In this document: piece by piece, positions 1 to 5,606 of the stretch | Layout of the letters: each line of letters starts with the position of its first letter | How positions within the stretch are numbered: position 1 is the first letter of the stretch | Origin: Gammaproteobacteria bacterium | Lineage (GTDB): Bacteria; Pseudomonadota; Gammaproteobacteria; UBA6429; Thiohalophilaceae | Direction of reading: 5' to 3' | DNA length: 5,606 bases | Assembly (NCBI GenBank): GCA_029880425.1 | Contig: JAOUOK010000149.1 | Span: 1 to 5,606, forward strand | Made by a program: the position numbers and the translations under genes | The notes under the pieces: model-generated | The model's input: only the letters and a program-made list of their open reading frames with translations | Databases searched by the model: none | What the model was told of the DNA's origin: nothing

Positions 1-906
1 CATCGGGTCGCCTCCAATACACTGAAAACGCCCCATTACCGAGACCGATAACAATCCCGCTTTCACCTGTTTTTGACTCACTGGAAGTTTATCGGCTAAA
101 CACTCAATAACCATTAGCACACCTGCTGCATTATCGAGCTGATGGTTACCACGTAAACTGGGAGTCGGTAATGCTGAACGTTGATGTTTATCTGATTTCC
201 AGTCCCAGGCGGCATAACCCATCCCATTTTTCCAGTCGAAATCTTTTCCGCGTTGGTATAAGACCGCCCCCACCTCATCAGCCGCTTGTTTAATGCTACG
301 AGGCATATCCGGACTGCTGAAAACCACCGGGCAACCCTTACGCATAATACCGGCTTTTTCCCTGGCGATTGTTTCGCGGTCATGCCCCAACCAGGCGGTA
401 TGATCTATGCCAATGGATGTAATCAACGCGATATCGGCATCAATAATATTCACCGCGTCTAATCGTCCACCTAAACCAACTTCAAGAATAATGACTTCAG
501 GTTTGGCGCGGTAAAATATATCCAATGCGGCAAGTGTGCCAAATTCAAAATAGGTCAGTGAAATTTCATCACCCTGACAGCGAGCCTGATCAATACGTTC
601 AAATGCCTCGCAAATTTGCTGATCAGAAACTTCTTCAGCATCGAGGTGAAGACGTTCATTATAATGAAGGATATGTGGTGATGTGTAAGCTGCAGTTCGG
701 TAACCTGCATTTTGATAAATCGTTTCGAGCAAGGCCACGCTTGAACCTTTCCCGTTAGTACCTGCCACGCTGATAACAGGAATAGCGGGCAAAGAAGAAT
801 GCAACCGCTGAAAAACCTCGGCAACCCGTTCAAGTCCGAGCTCAATGCTTGAAGAATGCAAACCTTGTTGCCAATTTAACCATTCTGGGAGAGAAGAAAA
901 CCGCAT
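1..906 (-). CDS. folC: Bifunctional dihydrofolate synthase / folylpolyglutamate synthase, C-terminus cut by window edge
   Basis: FolC is a cytoplasmic ATP-dependent ligase that joins glutamate to dihydropteroate to give dihydrofolate, then adds further glutamates to folates. The frame is open from an ATG at 906 to base 1 (302 codons, no stop); the family is about 420 residues, so roughly the last 120 lie outside the window. Visible motifs are the P-loop GTNGKGSS (residues 49-56), TSPH (75-78), the SLTYFEFGTLAAL stretch (116-128), EVGLGGRLDAVNI (142-154), SIGIDH with His169, and EKAGI with Lys184. The His-to-Lys spacing of 15 equals that of His173 and carbamylated Lys188 in E. coli FolC. GRFQ (292-295) marks the entry to the C-terminal Rossmann-like domain. 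No strong Shine-Dalgarno precedes the ATG, but no better start follows before the P-loop. It lies downstream of accD, as in many gammaproteobacteria, across a gap with a large hairpin. Family identity is firm; bifunctionality is inferred from the gammaproteobacterial type. Confidence 0.95.
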   Translation of the reverse strand, partial: MRFSSLPEWLNWQQGLHSSSIELGLERVAEVFQRLHSSLPAIPVISVAGTNGKGSSVALLETIYQNAGYRTAAYTSPHILHYNERLHLDAEEVSDQQICEAFERIDQARCQGDEISLTYFEFGTLAALDIFYRAKPEVIILEVGLGGRLDAVNIIDADIALITSIGIDHTAWLGHDRETIAREKAGIMRKGCPVVFSSPDMPRSIKQAADEVGAVLYQRGKDFDWKNGMGYAAWDWKSDKHQRSALPTPSLRGNHQLDNAAGVLMVIECLADKLPVSQKQVKAGLLSVSVMGRFQCIGGDPM

Positions 907-963
907 TATTTCAAGCTCGAAAAAATAGAAAAAATAATATCTTGATAAAAAATTAAATAACAA

Positions 964-1067
964 TAACCACAGAGGACACGGAGGTTCACAGAGTTTACAA
1001 AACTTATTTCTCTGTGAACCTCCGTGTCCTCTGCGTAAATATTTTCTTTCTTTGTCCTTAGCGGTTA
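964..1067. repeat. Palindromic intergenic element with a perfect 24-bp inverted repeat
   Basis: The arms at 970-993 and 1010-1033 are exact reverse complements (24 of 24) around a 16-nt AT-rich loop (994-1009). The arm contains AGAGGACACGGAGG. A further degenerate copy, TAACCGCTAAGGAC, reads on the minus strand from 1067 to 1054 and mirrors TAACCACAGAGGAC on the plus strand at 964-977, so the whole element has related inverted ends and about three copies of a TAACC-C-AGGAC-type motif. It fills most of the gap between accD and folC and has no coding potential. From memory, intergenic repeats rich in CGCAGAGGAC-type words are scattered through many bacterial genomes, which suggests a REP- or MITE-like sequence; I cannot test copy number here. 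As RNA it would form a very stable hairpin between the accD and folC messages. Confidence 0.85.
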
Positions 1068-1080
1068 ATCACTTCAAAGA

Positions 1081-1941
1081 TTAGGCTGCGGGTTTATGCA
1101 TCATCATGCTTAACAGGTTTGCTACTTTATCTCGCATATCACGACGATCAACAATCATATCAATCGCACCATGCTCTAATAAAAACTCACTGCGTTGAAA
1201 ACCCTCTGGAAGCACTTCACGCACTGTTTGTTCAATTACGCGGGGACCGGCAAAACCAATTAATGCATTCGGTTCAGCAATATTGATGTCTCCTAACATG
1301 GCTAAACTGGCTGAAACACCACCCATCGTCGGGTCAGTTAAAATTGAAATAAAGGGTAAAGATTGTTTACGCATTTTAGCCAGTGCTGCACTGGTTTTTG
1401 CCATTTGCATTAACGAGAACAGGGCTTCCTGCATACGTGCACCACCACTGGCTGAATAACAGACAAGTGGTATATTTTCTTTTAAACAAACATTAACAGC
1501 ACGAACAAAACGTTCACCAACAACAGACCCCATTGAACCGCCCATGAACTTAAATTCAAATGCCGCGGCAACAACAGGCACACCTTTAACCGAACCTTTC
1601 ATCACGATTAAGGCATCATTTTCAGCTGTCGCTTTTTGGGCCTGGGTAATACGATCTTTATATTTTTTTAAGTCTTTAAATTTAAGTGCATCGACGGGTT
1701 GCAAGTTTTCTCCAATCTCAACACGCCCTTCTTCATCAAGAAATCTTTCCAGGCGCCAGCGTGCACCTACGCGGGCATGTTCATCACACTTGGGACAAAC
1801 ATCTAAATTACGTTCCATTTCTGCACGGTATAAAACAGCACCACAGGCACTGCATTTTGTCCATAAACCTTCGGGTACACTTTTACGTGATTCACCATCA
1901 ATTCGGATACGTTCTGGTAATAATTTAGTAAACCAATTCAT
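1081..1941 (-). CDS. accD: Acetyl-CoA carboxylase carboxyltransferase subunit beta
   Basis: AccD is the beta subunit of the alpha2-beta2 carboxyltransferase that moves the carboxyl group from carboxybiotin on AccB to acetyl-CoA, giving malonyl-CoA for fatty-acid synthesis in the cytoplasm. The 286-residue product is close to the usual length of about 290-300. An N-terminal four-cysteine zinc ribbon is complete (Cys30, Cys33, Cys49, Cys52). The crotonase-fold carboxyltransferase domain follows, with [15 protein letters not shown] (129-143), [10 protein letters not shown] (163-172) and [10 protein letters not shown] (203-212), the paired-glycine loops that form the oxyanion holes. The start is ATG with an AGGA Shine-Dalgarno at 1950-1953, 8 nt upstream. 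It is downstream of trpA by 70 nt, with a possible promoter of its own in that gap. In E. coli the zinc ribbon also binds the carboxyltransferase mRNAs; whether this happens here is unknown. No damage or unusual composition is seen. Confidence 0.98.
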   Translation of the reverse strand: MNWFTKLLPERIRIDGESRKSVPEGLWTKCSACGAVLYRAEMERNLDVCPKCDEHARVGARWRLERFLDEEGRVEIGENLQPVDALKFKDLKKYKDRITQAQKATAENDALIVMKGSVKGVPVVAAAFEFKFMGGSMGSVVGERFVRAVNVCLKENIPLVCYSASGGARMQEALFSLMQMAKTSAALAKMRKQSLPFISILTDPTMGGVSASLAMLGDINIAEPNALIGFAGPRVIEQTVREVLPEGFQRSEFLLEHGAIDMIVDRRDMRDKVANLLSMMMHKPAA

Positions 1942-1975
1942 TAAAAAAATCCTGTCTTTTTATGTTTGTCTATCC

Positions 1976-2006
1976 AGTATATATTCTCGGCTTTACTTAC
2001 TGTAAA
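1976..2006 (-). promoter_or_regulatory. Candidate sigma70 promoter for accD
   Basis: On the minus strand, TTTACA (2006-2001, five of six to TTGACA) is followed after 17 nt by TATATA (1983-1978) or after 19 nt by TATACT (1981-1976, five of six to TATAAT). Transcription would begin near 1970, leaving a leader of about 28-30 nt that includes the AGGA ribosome site of accD. The gap is AT-rich, so chance matches are possible. If real, it would let accD and folC be expressed apart from the trp genes. Confidence 0.4.
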
Positions 2007-2011
2007 TCGAA

Positions 2012-2827
2012 TTATGCATCCAGGGCCTTGCGCATTTCGGATAATAATTCACACACCGATTTAATAGCATTATCGACTGAATCGAGATTTTCCTCAATAC
2101 GTTTTACGATTGCACTGCCAACTACAACCGCATCCGCTACATTGCCAATACTGGCCGCAGATTCCGCATCTTTAATGCCGAAGCCTACTCCGACCGGCAA
2201 ATCTGTCAATGTACGAATAGTTGAAACGCGATCCTGTACCGCTTTTACGTCCAGGTGACCCGCACCAGTCACACCTTTTAAAGAAACATAGTACAAAAAA
2301 CCGCCACTGGCATCACTAATGGCCTTAATTCTGTCTTCTGTTGTTGTCGGTGCAATGAGGAAAATACGGTCAATTCCTTCTGCTTTCATCTCTTTAACAT
2401 ATTCTTCCGCTTCTTCAGGAGGAATATCAACGGTCAAAAGGCCATCAACACCTGCTTGAGATGCTTGTTTAGCGAATTCTGCATAGCCCATTATTTCAAC
2501 CGGGTTTAGGTAACCCATTAATATTACAGGAGTTTCTTTATCTTTCTGACGAAACTCAGCCACCATGGCAATAACATCATGCAAACTCACGTTGAACTCT
2601 AATGCCCTTTCCATGGCTTTTTGAATAACCGGCCCTTCTGCCATGGGATCAGAAAAAGGAACACCTAATTCAATTAAATCAGCACCCGCTTCCACCATGG
2701 CATGCATCATCGGCACTGCAACTTCTGGCTGAGGATCACCGGCTGTGAAATACGGGATCAGGAGTTTACGGCCTTCATTAGCCCTTAATTCAAATCTTGC
2801 CTGGATTCTGCTCACATAATCTATCAC
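2012..2827 (-). CDS. trpA: Tryptophan synthase alpha chain
   Basis: TrpA splits indole-3-glycerol phosphate into indole and glyceraldehyde 3-phosphate; indole then passes through the tunnel to TrpB in the alpha2-beta2 complex. The 271-residue product is of normal length and a TIM barrel. Visible landmarks are PYFTAGDP (25-32), [11 protein letters not shown] (51-61) with catalytic Glu53, [11 protein letters not shown] in the 180s, VGVGFGIKD, and [11 protein letters not shown] near the C-terminus with the phosphate-binding Gly-Ser. The residue matching Salmonella Asp60, the second catalytic acid, is Glu64 here (codon GAA at 2636-2638). The start is GTG, sharing GTGA with the trpB stop, with a strong GAGGGG Shine-Dalgarno (2836-2841) 8 nt upstream. 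A second in-frame GTG at 2815-2813 begins VSRIQARF, which looks like the N-terminus of many proteobacterial TrpAs, but has no ribosome site. The overlap implies translational coupling to trpB. Confidence 0.97.
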   Translation of the reverse strand: MIDYVSRIQARFELRANEGRKLLIPYFTAGDPQPEVAVPMMHAMVEAGADLIELGVPFSDPMAEGPVIQKAMERALEFNVSLHDVIAMVAEFRQKDKETPVILMGYLNPVEIMGYAEFAKQASQAGVDGLLTVDIPPEEAEEYVKEMKAEGIDRIFLIAPTTTEDRIKAISDASGGFLYYVSLKGVTGAGHLDVKAVQDRVSTIRTLTDLPVGVGFGIKDAESAASIGNVADAVVVGSAIVKRIEENLDSVDNAIKSVCELLSEMRKALDA

Positions 2828-4041
2828 AGCGTGATCCCCTCAATATTTGCCACGGTATGAATATCCTTATCTCCACGACCTGATAAATTCACGATGATAA
2901 TTTTATCCTTATCCATAGTCGGTGCGAGTTTAGAGGCATAACCCAGCGCATGGCTGGATTCTAAAGCCGGGATAATGCCTTCAATTTTTGTTAGATCATG
3001 AAAAGCCTGTAAAGCCTCTTTATCATCAATTGCGACATACTGAGCACGACCACAATCTTTTAACCAGGCATGCTCCGGACCTACACCGGGATAGTCTAAT
3101 CCTGCTGAAATAGAGTGTGTTTCAATAATCTGGCCATTTTCATCTTCAACCAGGTAAGTGCGGTTGCCATGGAGTACACCCGGCTGCCCTGCACATAACG
3201 GTGCGGCATGGTTACCTGTTTCAATACCATCACCAGCAGCCTCGACACCATAAATGGCAACATCTTTATCATCAATAAACGGATGAAAAAGACCAATGGC
3301 ATTGGAACCACCACCCACACAGGCGACTAAGGCGTCAGGTAAACGACCTTCATGCTGTTGAATTTGTTCACGTGCTTCGCGGCCAATAATTGTTTGAAAA
3401 TCACGCACCATTGCAGGGTAAGGATGAGGCCCGGCAACCGTACCTATTATATAAAATGTGTTGTCAATATTCGTTACCCAGTCACGCATCGCTTCATTTA
3501 AAGCATCTTTTAGTGTTGCAGAACCGGCGGTTACAGGTACAACAGTTGCACCTAATAATTTCATACGAAAAACATTTGCCGCCTGGCGCTCAATATCAAC
3601 CTGTCCCATGTATACCACGCACTCAAGCCCCAAACGTGCACAAACTGTTGCAGTTGCCACACCATGTTGGCCAGCACCGGTTTCAGCGATAATGCGCGTT
3701 TTACCCATACGCTTAGCGAGTAAGGCCTGCCCAACCGTATTATTTACTTTGTGTGCACCGGTATGATTTAAATCTTCACGCTTAAGATAAATCTTCGCTC
3801 CACCGAGTTCCTTAGACCAACGTTCAGCAAAATACAGGGGTGACGGACGACCAACATAATTTTGCAATTCCCAGTCAAGCTCTGCCAGGAATTCTTTATC
3901 CAGCATGTATTTTTCATAGGCCCGACGAAGCTCGGTTAACGGCTCCATTAATGTTTCGGCGACGAAGAGACCACCATAAACACCAAAATGACCTCTATCA
4001 TCAGGTTGTTGATACTTTGATTCTGCTTTAGCTTGTGCCAA
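2824..4041 (-). CDS. trpB: Tryptophan synthase beta chain
   Basis: TrpB is the PLP enzyme that condenses indole with L-serine to L-tryptophan, partnered with TrpA. Numbering from the start chosen here (405 residues, near the usual 395-405), the [14 protein letters not shown] entry lies at about 19-32, HTGAHKVNN at 93-101 with the PLP lysine Lys98, catalytic Glu120 in [15 protein letters not shown] (243-248) for PLP phosphate, [15 protein letters not shown] at 312-326, and SGRGDKD at 387-393. The Lys-to-Glu spacing of 22 equals that of Lys87 and Glu109 in Salmonella. The longest frame begins with TTG at 4071 but has no ribosome site there. I prefer TTG at 4041, because AAAGAGGT (4050-4057) lies about 9 nt upstream and the N-terminus then has family length. 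The start overlaps the end of trpF by 14 nt and the stop overlaps the trpA start by 4 nt. The enzyme is firm; the start is probable (about 0.8). Confidence 0.96.
   Translation of the reverse strand: MAQAKAESKYQQPDDRGHFGVYGGLFVAETLMEPLTELRRAYEKYMLDKEFLAELDWELQNYVGRPSPLYFAERWSKELGGAKIYLKREDLNHTGAHKVNNTVGQALLAKRMGKTRIIAETGAGQHGVATATVCARLGLECVVYMGQVDIERQAANVFRMKLLGATVVPVTAGSATLKDALNEAMRDWVTNIDNTFYIIGTVAGPHPYPAMVRDFQTIIGREAREQIQQHEGRLPDALVACVGGGSNAIGLFHPFIDDKDVAIYGVEAAGDGIETGNHAAPLCAGQPGVLHGNRTYLVEDENGQIIETHSISAGLDYPGVGPEHAWLKDCGRAQYVAIDDKEALQAFHDLTKIEGIIPALESSHALGYASKLAPTMDKDKIIIVNLSGRGDKDIHTVANIEGITL
2836..2841 (-). promoter_or_regulatory. Ribosome binding site of trpA
   Basis: GAGGGG on the minus strand, inside the last codons of trpB, sits 8 nt before the GTG start at 2827. 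It supports that GTG over the in-frame GTG 12 nt further in, whose upstream sequence has no such match. Confidence 0.75.
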
Positions 4042-4654
4042 CGCGTTGTACCTCTTTAATAAATTGTTCAATTTTTTTATGATCTTTTACAGATGGCTCT
4101 GACTCCACCCCGCTGCTCACATCAACAGCATAAGGTCGTACCTGTTCTACTGCAGCAGCCACATTATCAGGTGTTAATCCACCGGCTAAAATTAGCGGTA
4201 AAGGTACATCAGCAGGAATCATATTCCAGTCAAATGTTTGCCCGGTACCCCCACCCATACCTTTATGATAGGCATCTAATAAAATGCCCGAGGCATTCGG
4301 ATATTCCTGAGCATAAGCTACCACGTTTACATTTTCACGCATTCTTAAAGCCTTGATATACGGCATATTGAATTGATCACAATATTCCGCTGATTCATCA
4401 CCATGAAACTGCAGTAAGTTCAGAGGCACAACCTTAAGTGCTTCCCTAACTTTTTCTTCTGGTGCATCCATAAAAAGACCTACCACGGTAACAAATGGCG
4501 GCATAGATTCTGCGATCACACGAGCTTCTGTCAGGCTGGCATAGCGTGGACTTTTTTCAACAAAAATAATTCCAATTGCATCCGCACCACACTCAACTGC
4601 CTTGAGTGCATCATCGAGATGATTGATGCCACAAATTTTTATACGTGTATGCAA
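4028..4654 (-). CDS. trpF: Phosphoribosylanthranilate isomerase
   Basis: TrpF is a monofunctional TIM-barrel isomerase that turns N-(5-phosphoribosyl)anthranilate into CdRP by an Amadori rearrangement, in the cytoplasm. The 208-residue product is of normal length. RIKICGI carries the catalytic base Cys8, LLDAY carries the catalytic acid Asp127, and the phosphate-binding loops are AGGLTPDN (157-164) and DVSSGVES (178-185); LLQFHGDE (80-87) is also typical. TTG at 4654 is the only ordinary start between an upstream in-frame TGA and the essential KICG motif, and a weak GGGA ribosome site (4662-4665) sits 7 nt upstream. It is the first gene of trpF-trpB-trpA and is followed by an overlapping trpB. 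The tRNA-modification gene truA, often just upstream of trpF in related clusters, is absent; a divergent hppA takes its place. Indole-glycerol-phosphate synthase (trpC) is not in the window, so the trp pathway is split over several loci. Confidence 0.97.
   Translation of the reverse strand: MHTRIKICGINHLDDALKAVECGADAIGIIFVEKSPRYASLTEARVIAESMPPFVTVVGLFMDAPEEKVREALKVVPLNLLQFHGDESAEYCDQFNMPYIKALRMRENVNVVAYAQEYPNASGILLDAYHKGMGGGTGQTFDWNMIPADVPLPLILAGGLTPDNVAAAVEQVRPYAVDVSSGVESEPSVKDHKKIEQFIKEVQRVGTS
4050..4057 (-). promoter_or_regulatory. Ribosome binding site that sets the trpB start
   Basis: On the minus strand AAAGAGGT lies inside the last codons of trpF, about 9 nt before TTG at 4041. No comparable purine-rich match precedes the more upstream TTG at 4071. 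This decides the start chosen for trpB and suggests that translation of trpB is coupled to termination of trpF. Confidence 0.75.
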
Positions 4655-4696
4655 GTGAATTTCCCAGAAGTCCGTTCAAACTTAACGAAGGCGCTT

Positions 4697-4726
4697 ATTT
4701 TACAGTAACTTAGACAAATCTGCTAA
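4697..4726 (-). promoter_or_regulatory. Candidate promoter for the trpF-trpB-trpA genes
   Basis: On the minus strand TTAGCA (4726-4721, four of six) is followed after 18 nt by TAAAAT (4702-4697, five of six), with a start near 4690 and a leader of about 36 nt. A second TAAAAT at 4751-4746, with no good -35 but with the FNR-type box just upstream, is an alternative start region near 4739. Both are weak calls in an AT-rich region. Confidence 0.35.
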
Positions 4727-4768
4727 CTCCAGAGTAAGCTGAAGTATTTTAATAAAACCTTCCTTTTT

Positions 4769-4782
4769 TTGATCTAAATCAA
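4769..4782. promoter_or_regulatory. Perfect FNR/Anr-type binding site
   Basis: TTGATCTAAATCAA matches the FNR-family consensus TTGAT-N4-ATCAA at all ten defined bases. FNR/Anr is an iron-sulfur oxygen sensor that binds such sites when oxygen is low. Its centre at 4775.5 is about 35-40 nt upstream of a possible trpF-side start near 4736-4739, and about 45 nt upstream of a weak plus-strand promoter (TTGAAA at 4786-4791, 17 nt, TAATTT at 4809-4814). It is about 158 nt upstream of the better hppA promoter. Which gene it controls, and whether it activates or represses, cannot be decided from sequence. Other CRP/FNR relatives such as Dnr recognise nearly the same word. Confidence 0.7.
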
Positions 4783-4899
4783 TGCTTGAAAATAAGTCTA
4801 AGTGTGCGTAATTTAAGCATATTAAGTAGTAAGATAGACCGATAAAAACACATGATAACGCTATGCTAAAAAACCCGTTAGTCTTTGTTTCATAGATAT

Positions 4900-4927
4900 T
4901 TGCAATATTAAAAAACTCTAATATACT
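4900..4927 (+). promoter_or_regulatory. Probable sigma70 promoter of hppA
   Basis: TTGCAA (4900-4905, four of six to TTGACA) and TATACT (4922-4927, five of six to TATAAT) are separated by 16 nt. Transcription would begin near 4934, giving a leader of about 36 nt with the hppA ribosome site. It is the best-placed promoter match for hppA. Confidence 0.5.
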
Positions 4928-4955
4928 AAATTAAAAGTTTTACCATTTAATCATG

Positions 4956-4963
4956 AAGGGAGA
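4956..4963 (+). promoter_or_regulatory. Ribosome binding site of hppA
   Basis: AAGGGAGA lies 6-7 nt before the ATG at 4970. It supports that ATG over the ATG at 4953, which is out of frame with hppA. Confidence 0.75.
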
Positions 4964-4969
4964 AGCATC

Positions 4970-5606
4970 ATGTCCACAGGTCTTATAATTGCCCTAGTTT
5001 GTGCCCTCGCCGGCATAGCTTACGGCGTAATTTCCATCTTTAGCGTTTTATCGAAATCGCAAGGTAACGATGAGATGAGACGAATATCAGGTGCAATACA
5101 AGAAGGTGCCATCGCCTACCTGGCTCGACAATATAAAGCCATTTCGGTAGTAGGCGTCATTCTTTTTGTTGCAATGTGGATGGCCTTAGGCGCATACACT
5201 GCCATTGGTTTTGCCATTGGTGCACTTCTCTCAGGTGCAGCGGGCTACATTGGTATGCATGTTTCTGTGCGGGCCAACTCACGTACAGCCGAAGCAGCAA
5301 GAGAAGGTATCAACCCTGCTCTACAAGTTGCGTTTAAAGGTGGTGCAATTACCGGTATGTTAGTAGTTGGCCTTGGCCTTCTAGGTGTAGCGGGTTATTA
5401 CACATTTTTAAACAGTATGGGTGTTTCACAGGATGCTGCGCTACATTCTTTAGTCGGCTTGGCATTTGGTGGCTCGTTGATTTCTATCTTTGCTCGTTTA
5501 GGTGGTGGTATCTTTACTAAGGGTGCAGACGTTGGTGCTGACATCGTAGGTAAAGTCGAAGCCGGTATTCCTGAAGATGACCCACGTAACCCAGCTGTTA
5601 TCGCGG
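4970..5606 (+). CDS. hppA: Membrane-bound ion-translocating pyrophosphatase, N-terminal third (runs off window)
   Basis: HppA hydrolyses pyrophosphate at the cytoplasmic face of the inner membrane and uses the energy to pump H+ (or Na+ in some subfamilies). The first 212 codons are present; the family is about 670-700 residues with about 16 membrane helices. Residues 2-24 form the first hydrophobic helix, two or more helices span about 58-100, and others lie at about 125-147 and 158-175. [20 protein letters not shown] (35-54) is the conserved stretch after helix 1. [20 protein letters not shown] (178-197), with the signature DVGAD, and PEDDPRNPA (201-209) belong to the pyrophosphate and Mg-binding site, with the conserved aspartates intact. 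The position separating K+-dependent from K+-independent enzymes, and the residues for ion choice, lie beyond the edge, so subtype is undecided. It is divergent from the trp genes, with its own promoter and a nearby FNR-type box. Confidence 0.96.
   Translation, partial: MSTGLIIALVCALAGIAYGVISIFSVLSKSQGNDEMRRISGAIQEGAIAYLARQYKAISVVGVILFVAMWMALGAYTAIGFAIGALLSGAAGYIGMHVSVRANSRTAEAAREGINPALQVAFKGGAITGMLVVGLGLLGVAGYYTFLNSMGVSQDAALHSLVGLAFGGSLISIFARLGGGIFTKGADVGADIVGKVEAGIPEDDPRNPAVIA

Larger units (their letters stand above)
4655..4969. other. Divergent intergenic regulatory region between trpF and hppA
   Basis: This 315-nt AT-rich stretch separates trpF (minus) from hppA (plus). It holds a perfect FNR/Anr-type palindrome near its middle, a good sigma70-like promoter just before hppA, and several weaker promoter-like words toward trpF. 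I see no tRNA or other RNA gene, no credible small protein, no tryptophan-rich leader peptide and no attenuator hairpin before trpF. Confidence 0.8.

Noticed and set aside
114..845. Apparent short minus-strand proteins suggesting a broken folC
   Set aside because: A single uninterrupted frame from 906 to 1 carries every FolC motif in order, so there is no frameshift; the short frames are out-of-phase shadows.
1544..2005. Plus-strand open frame opposite accD
   Set aside because: It lies antisense to a complete accD with all family motifs, and its product shows no recognisable domain.
2813..2815. Alternative GTG start of trpA four codons in
   Set aside because: The resulting N-terminus resembles relatives, but no ribosome site precedes it, while the GTG at 2827 has GAGGGG at ideal spacing; kept only as a minor alternative.
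3390..3766. Two overlapping plus-strand frames opposite trpB
   Set aside because: They are antisense to conserved trpB coding sequence, lack convincing ribosome sites and resemble no known family.
4093..4356. Plus-strand frame opposite trpF
   Set aside because: Antisense to intact trpF; its composition reflects the reverse complement of trpF codons.
4655..4740. Tryptophan leader peptide or attenuator before trpF
   Set aside because: No start codon followed by Trp-rich codons and no alternating hairpins with a T-run are visible.
4866..4881. Short inverted repeat CTAA/TTAG as a terminator
   Set aside because: Only four base pairs around an unstructured loop, with no following T-run.
4863..4895. 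Ten-residue plus-strand reading frame upstream of hppA
   Set aside because: It has no ribosome site, no family resemblance and lies upstream of the likely hppA promoter.

Overview
The window reads as ordinary gammaproteobacterial chromosome, moderately AT-rich by eye and densely coding. The best evidence is the gene order trpF-trpB-trpA-accD-folC, a conserved proteobacterial cluster, together with FolC, TrpB and AccD sequences of gamma/betaproteobacterial type. A divergent membrane pyrophosphatase gene (hppA) at the right edge is common in sulfur-oxidising, methylotrophic and other energy-limited gammaproteobacteria. I cannot name a genus.

Layout from left to right. Positions 1-906 (minus strand) hold folC, which lacks its C-terminal part at the window edge. 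Positions 907-1080 are a non-coding gap containing a perfect 24-bp inverted repeat inside a larger, MITE- or REP-like palindromic element. Positions 1081-1941 (minus) are accD. A 70-bp gap with a plausible accD promoter follows. Positions 2012-4654 (minus) are trpA, trpB and trpF, which overlap one another and are transcribed in the order trpF, trpB, trpA. Positions 4655-4969 are a divergent regulatory region with a perfect FNR/Anr-type box and candidate promoters. From 4970 to the right edge (plus strand) is the first third of hppA.

How the genes work together: TrpF makes CdRP, the substrate for the indole-3-glycerol-phosphate synthase step, and the TrpA-TrpB complex turns indole-glycerol phosphate and serine into tryptophan. 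AccD is the carboxyltransferase beta subunit of acetyl-CoA carboxylase (fatty-acid synthesis). FolC makes dihydrofolate and its polyglutamates. HppA couples pyrophosphate hydrolysis to ion pumping across the membrane, and biosynthetic reactions are a major source of that pyrophosphate.

The window contains no mobile genes, CRISPR array, RNA gene or defence island, and I see no undescribed multi-gene system. The points worth a second look are the perfect FNR-type box between trpF and hppA, the palindromic element between accD and folC, the Asp-to-Glu change at a catalytic position of TrpA, the non-ATG starts of all three trp genes, and a trpB start that is better placed 30 nt inside the longest frame.
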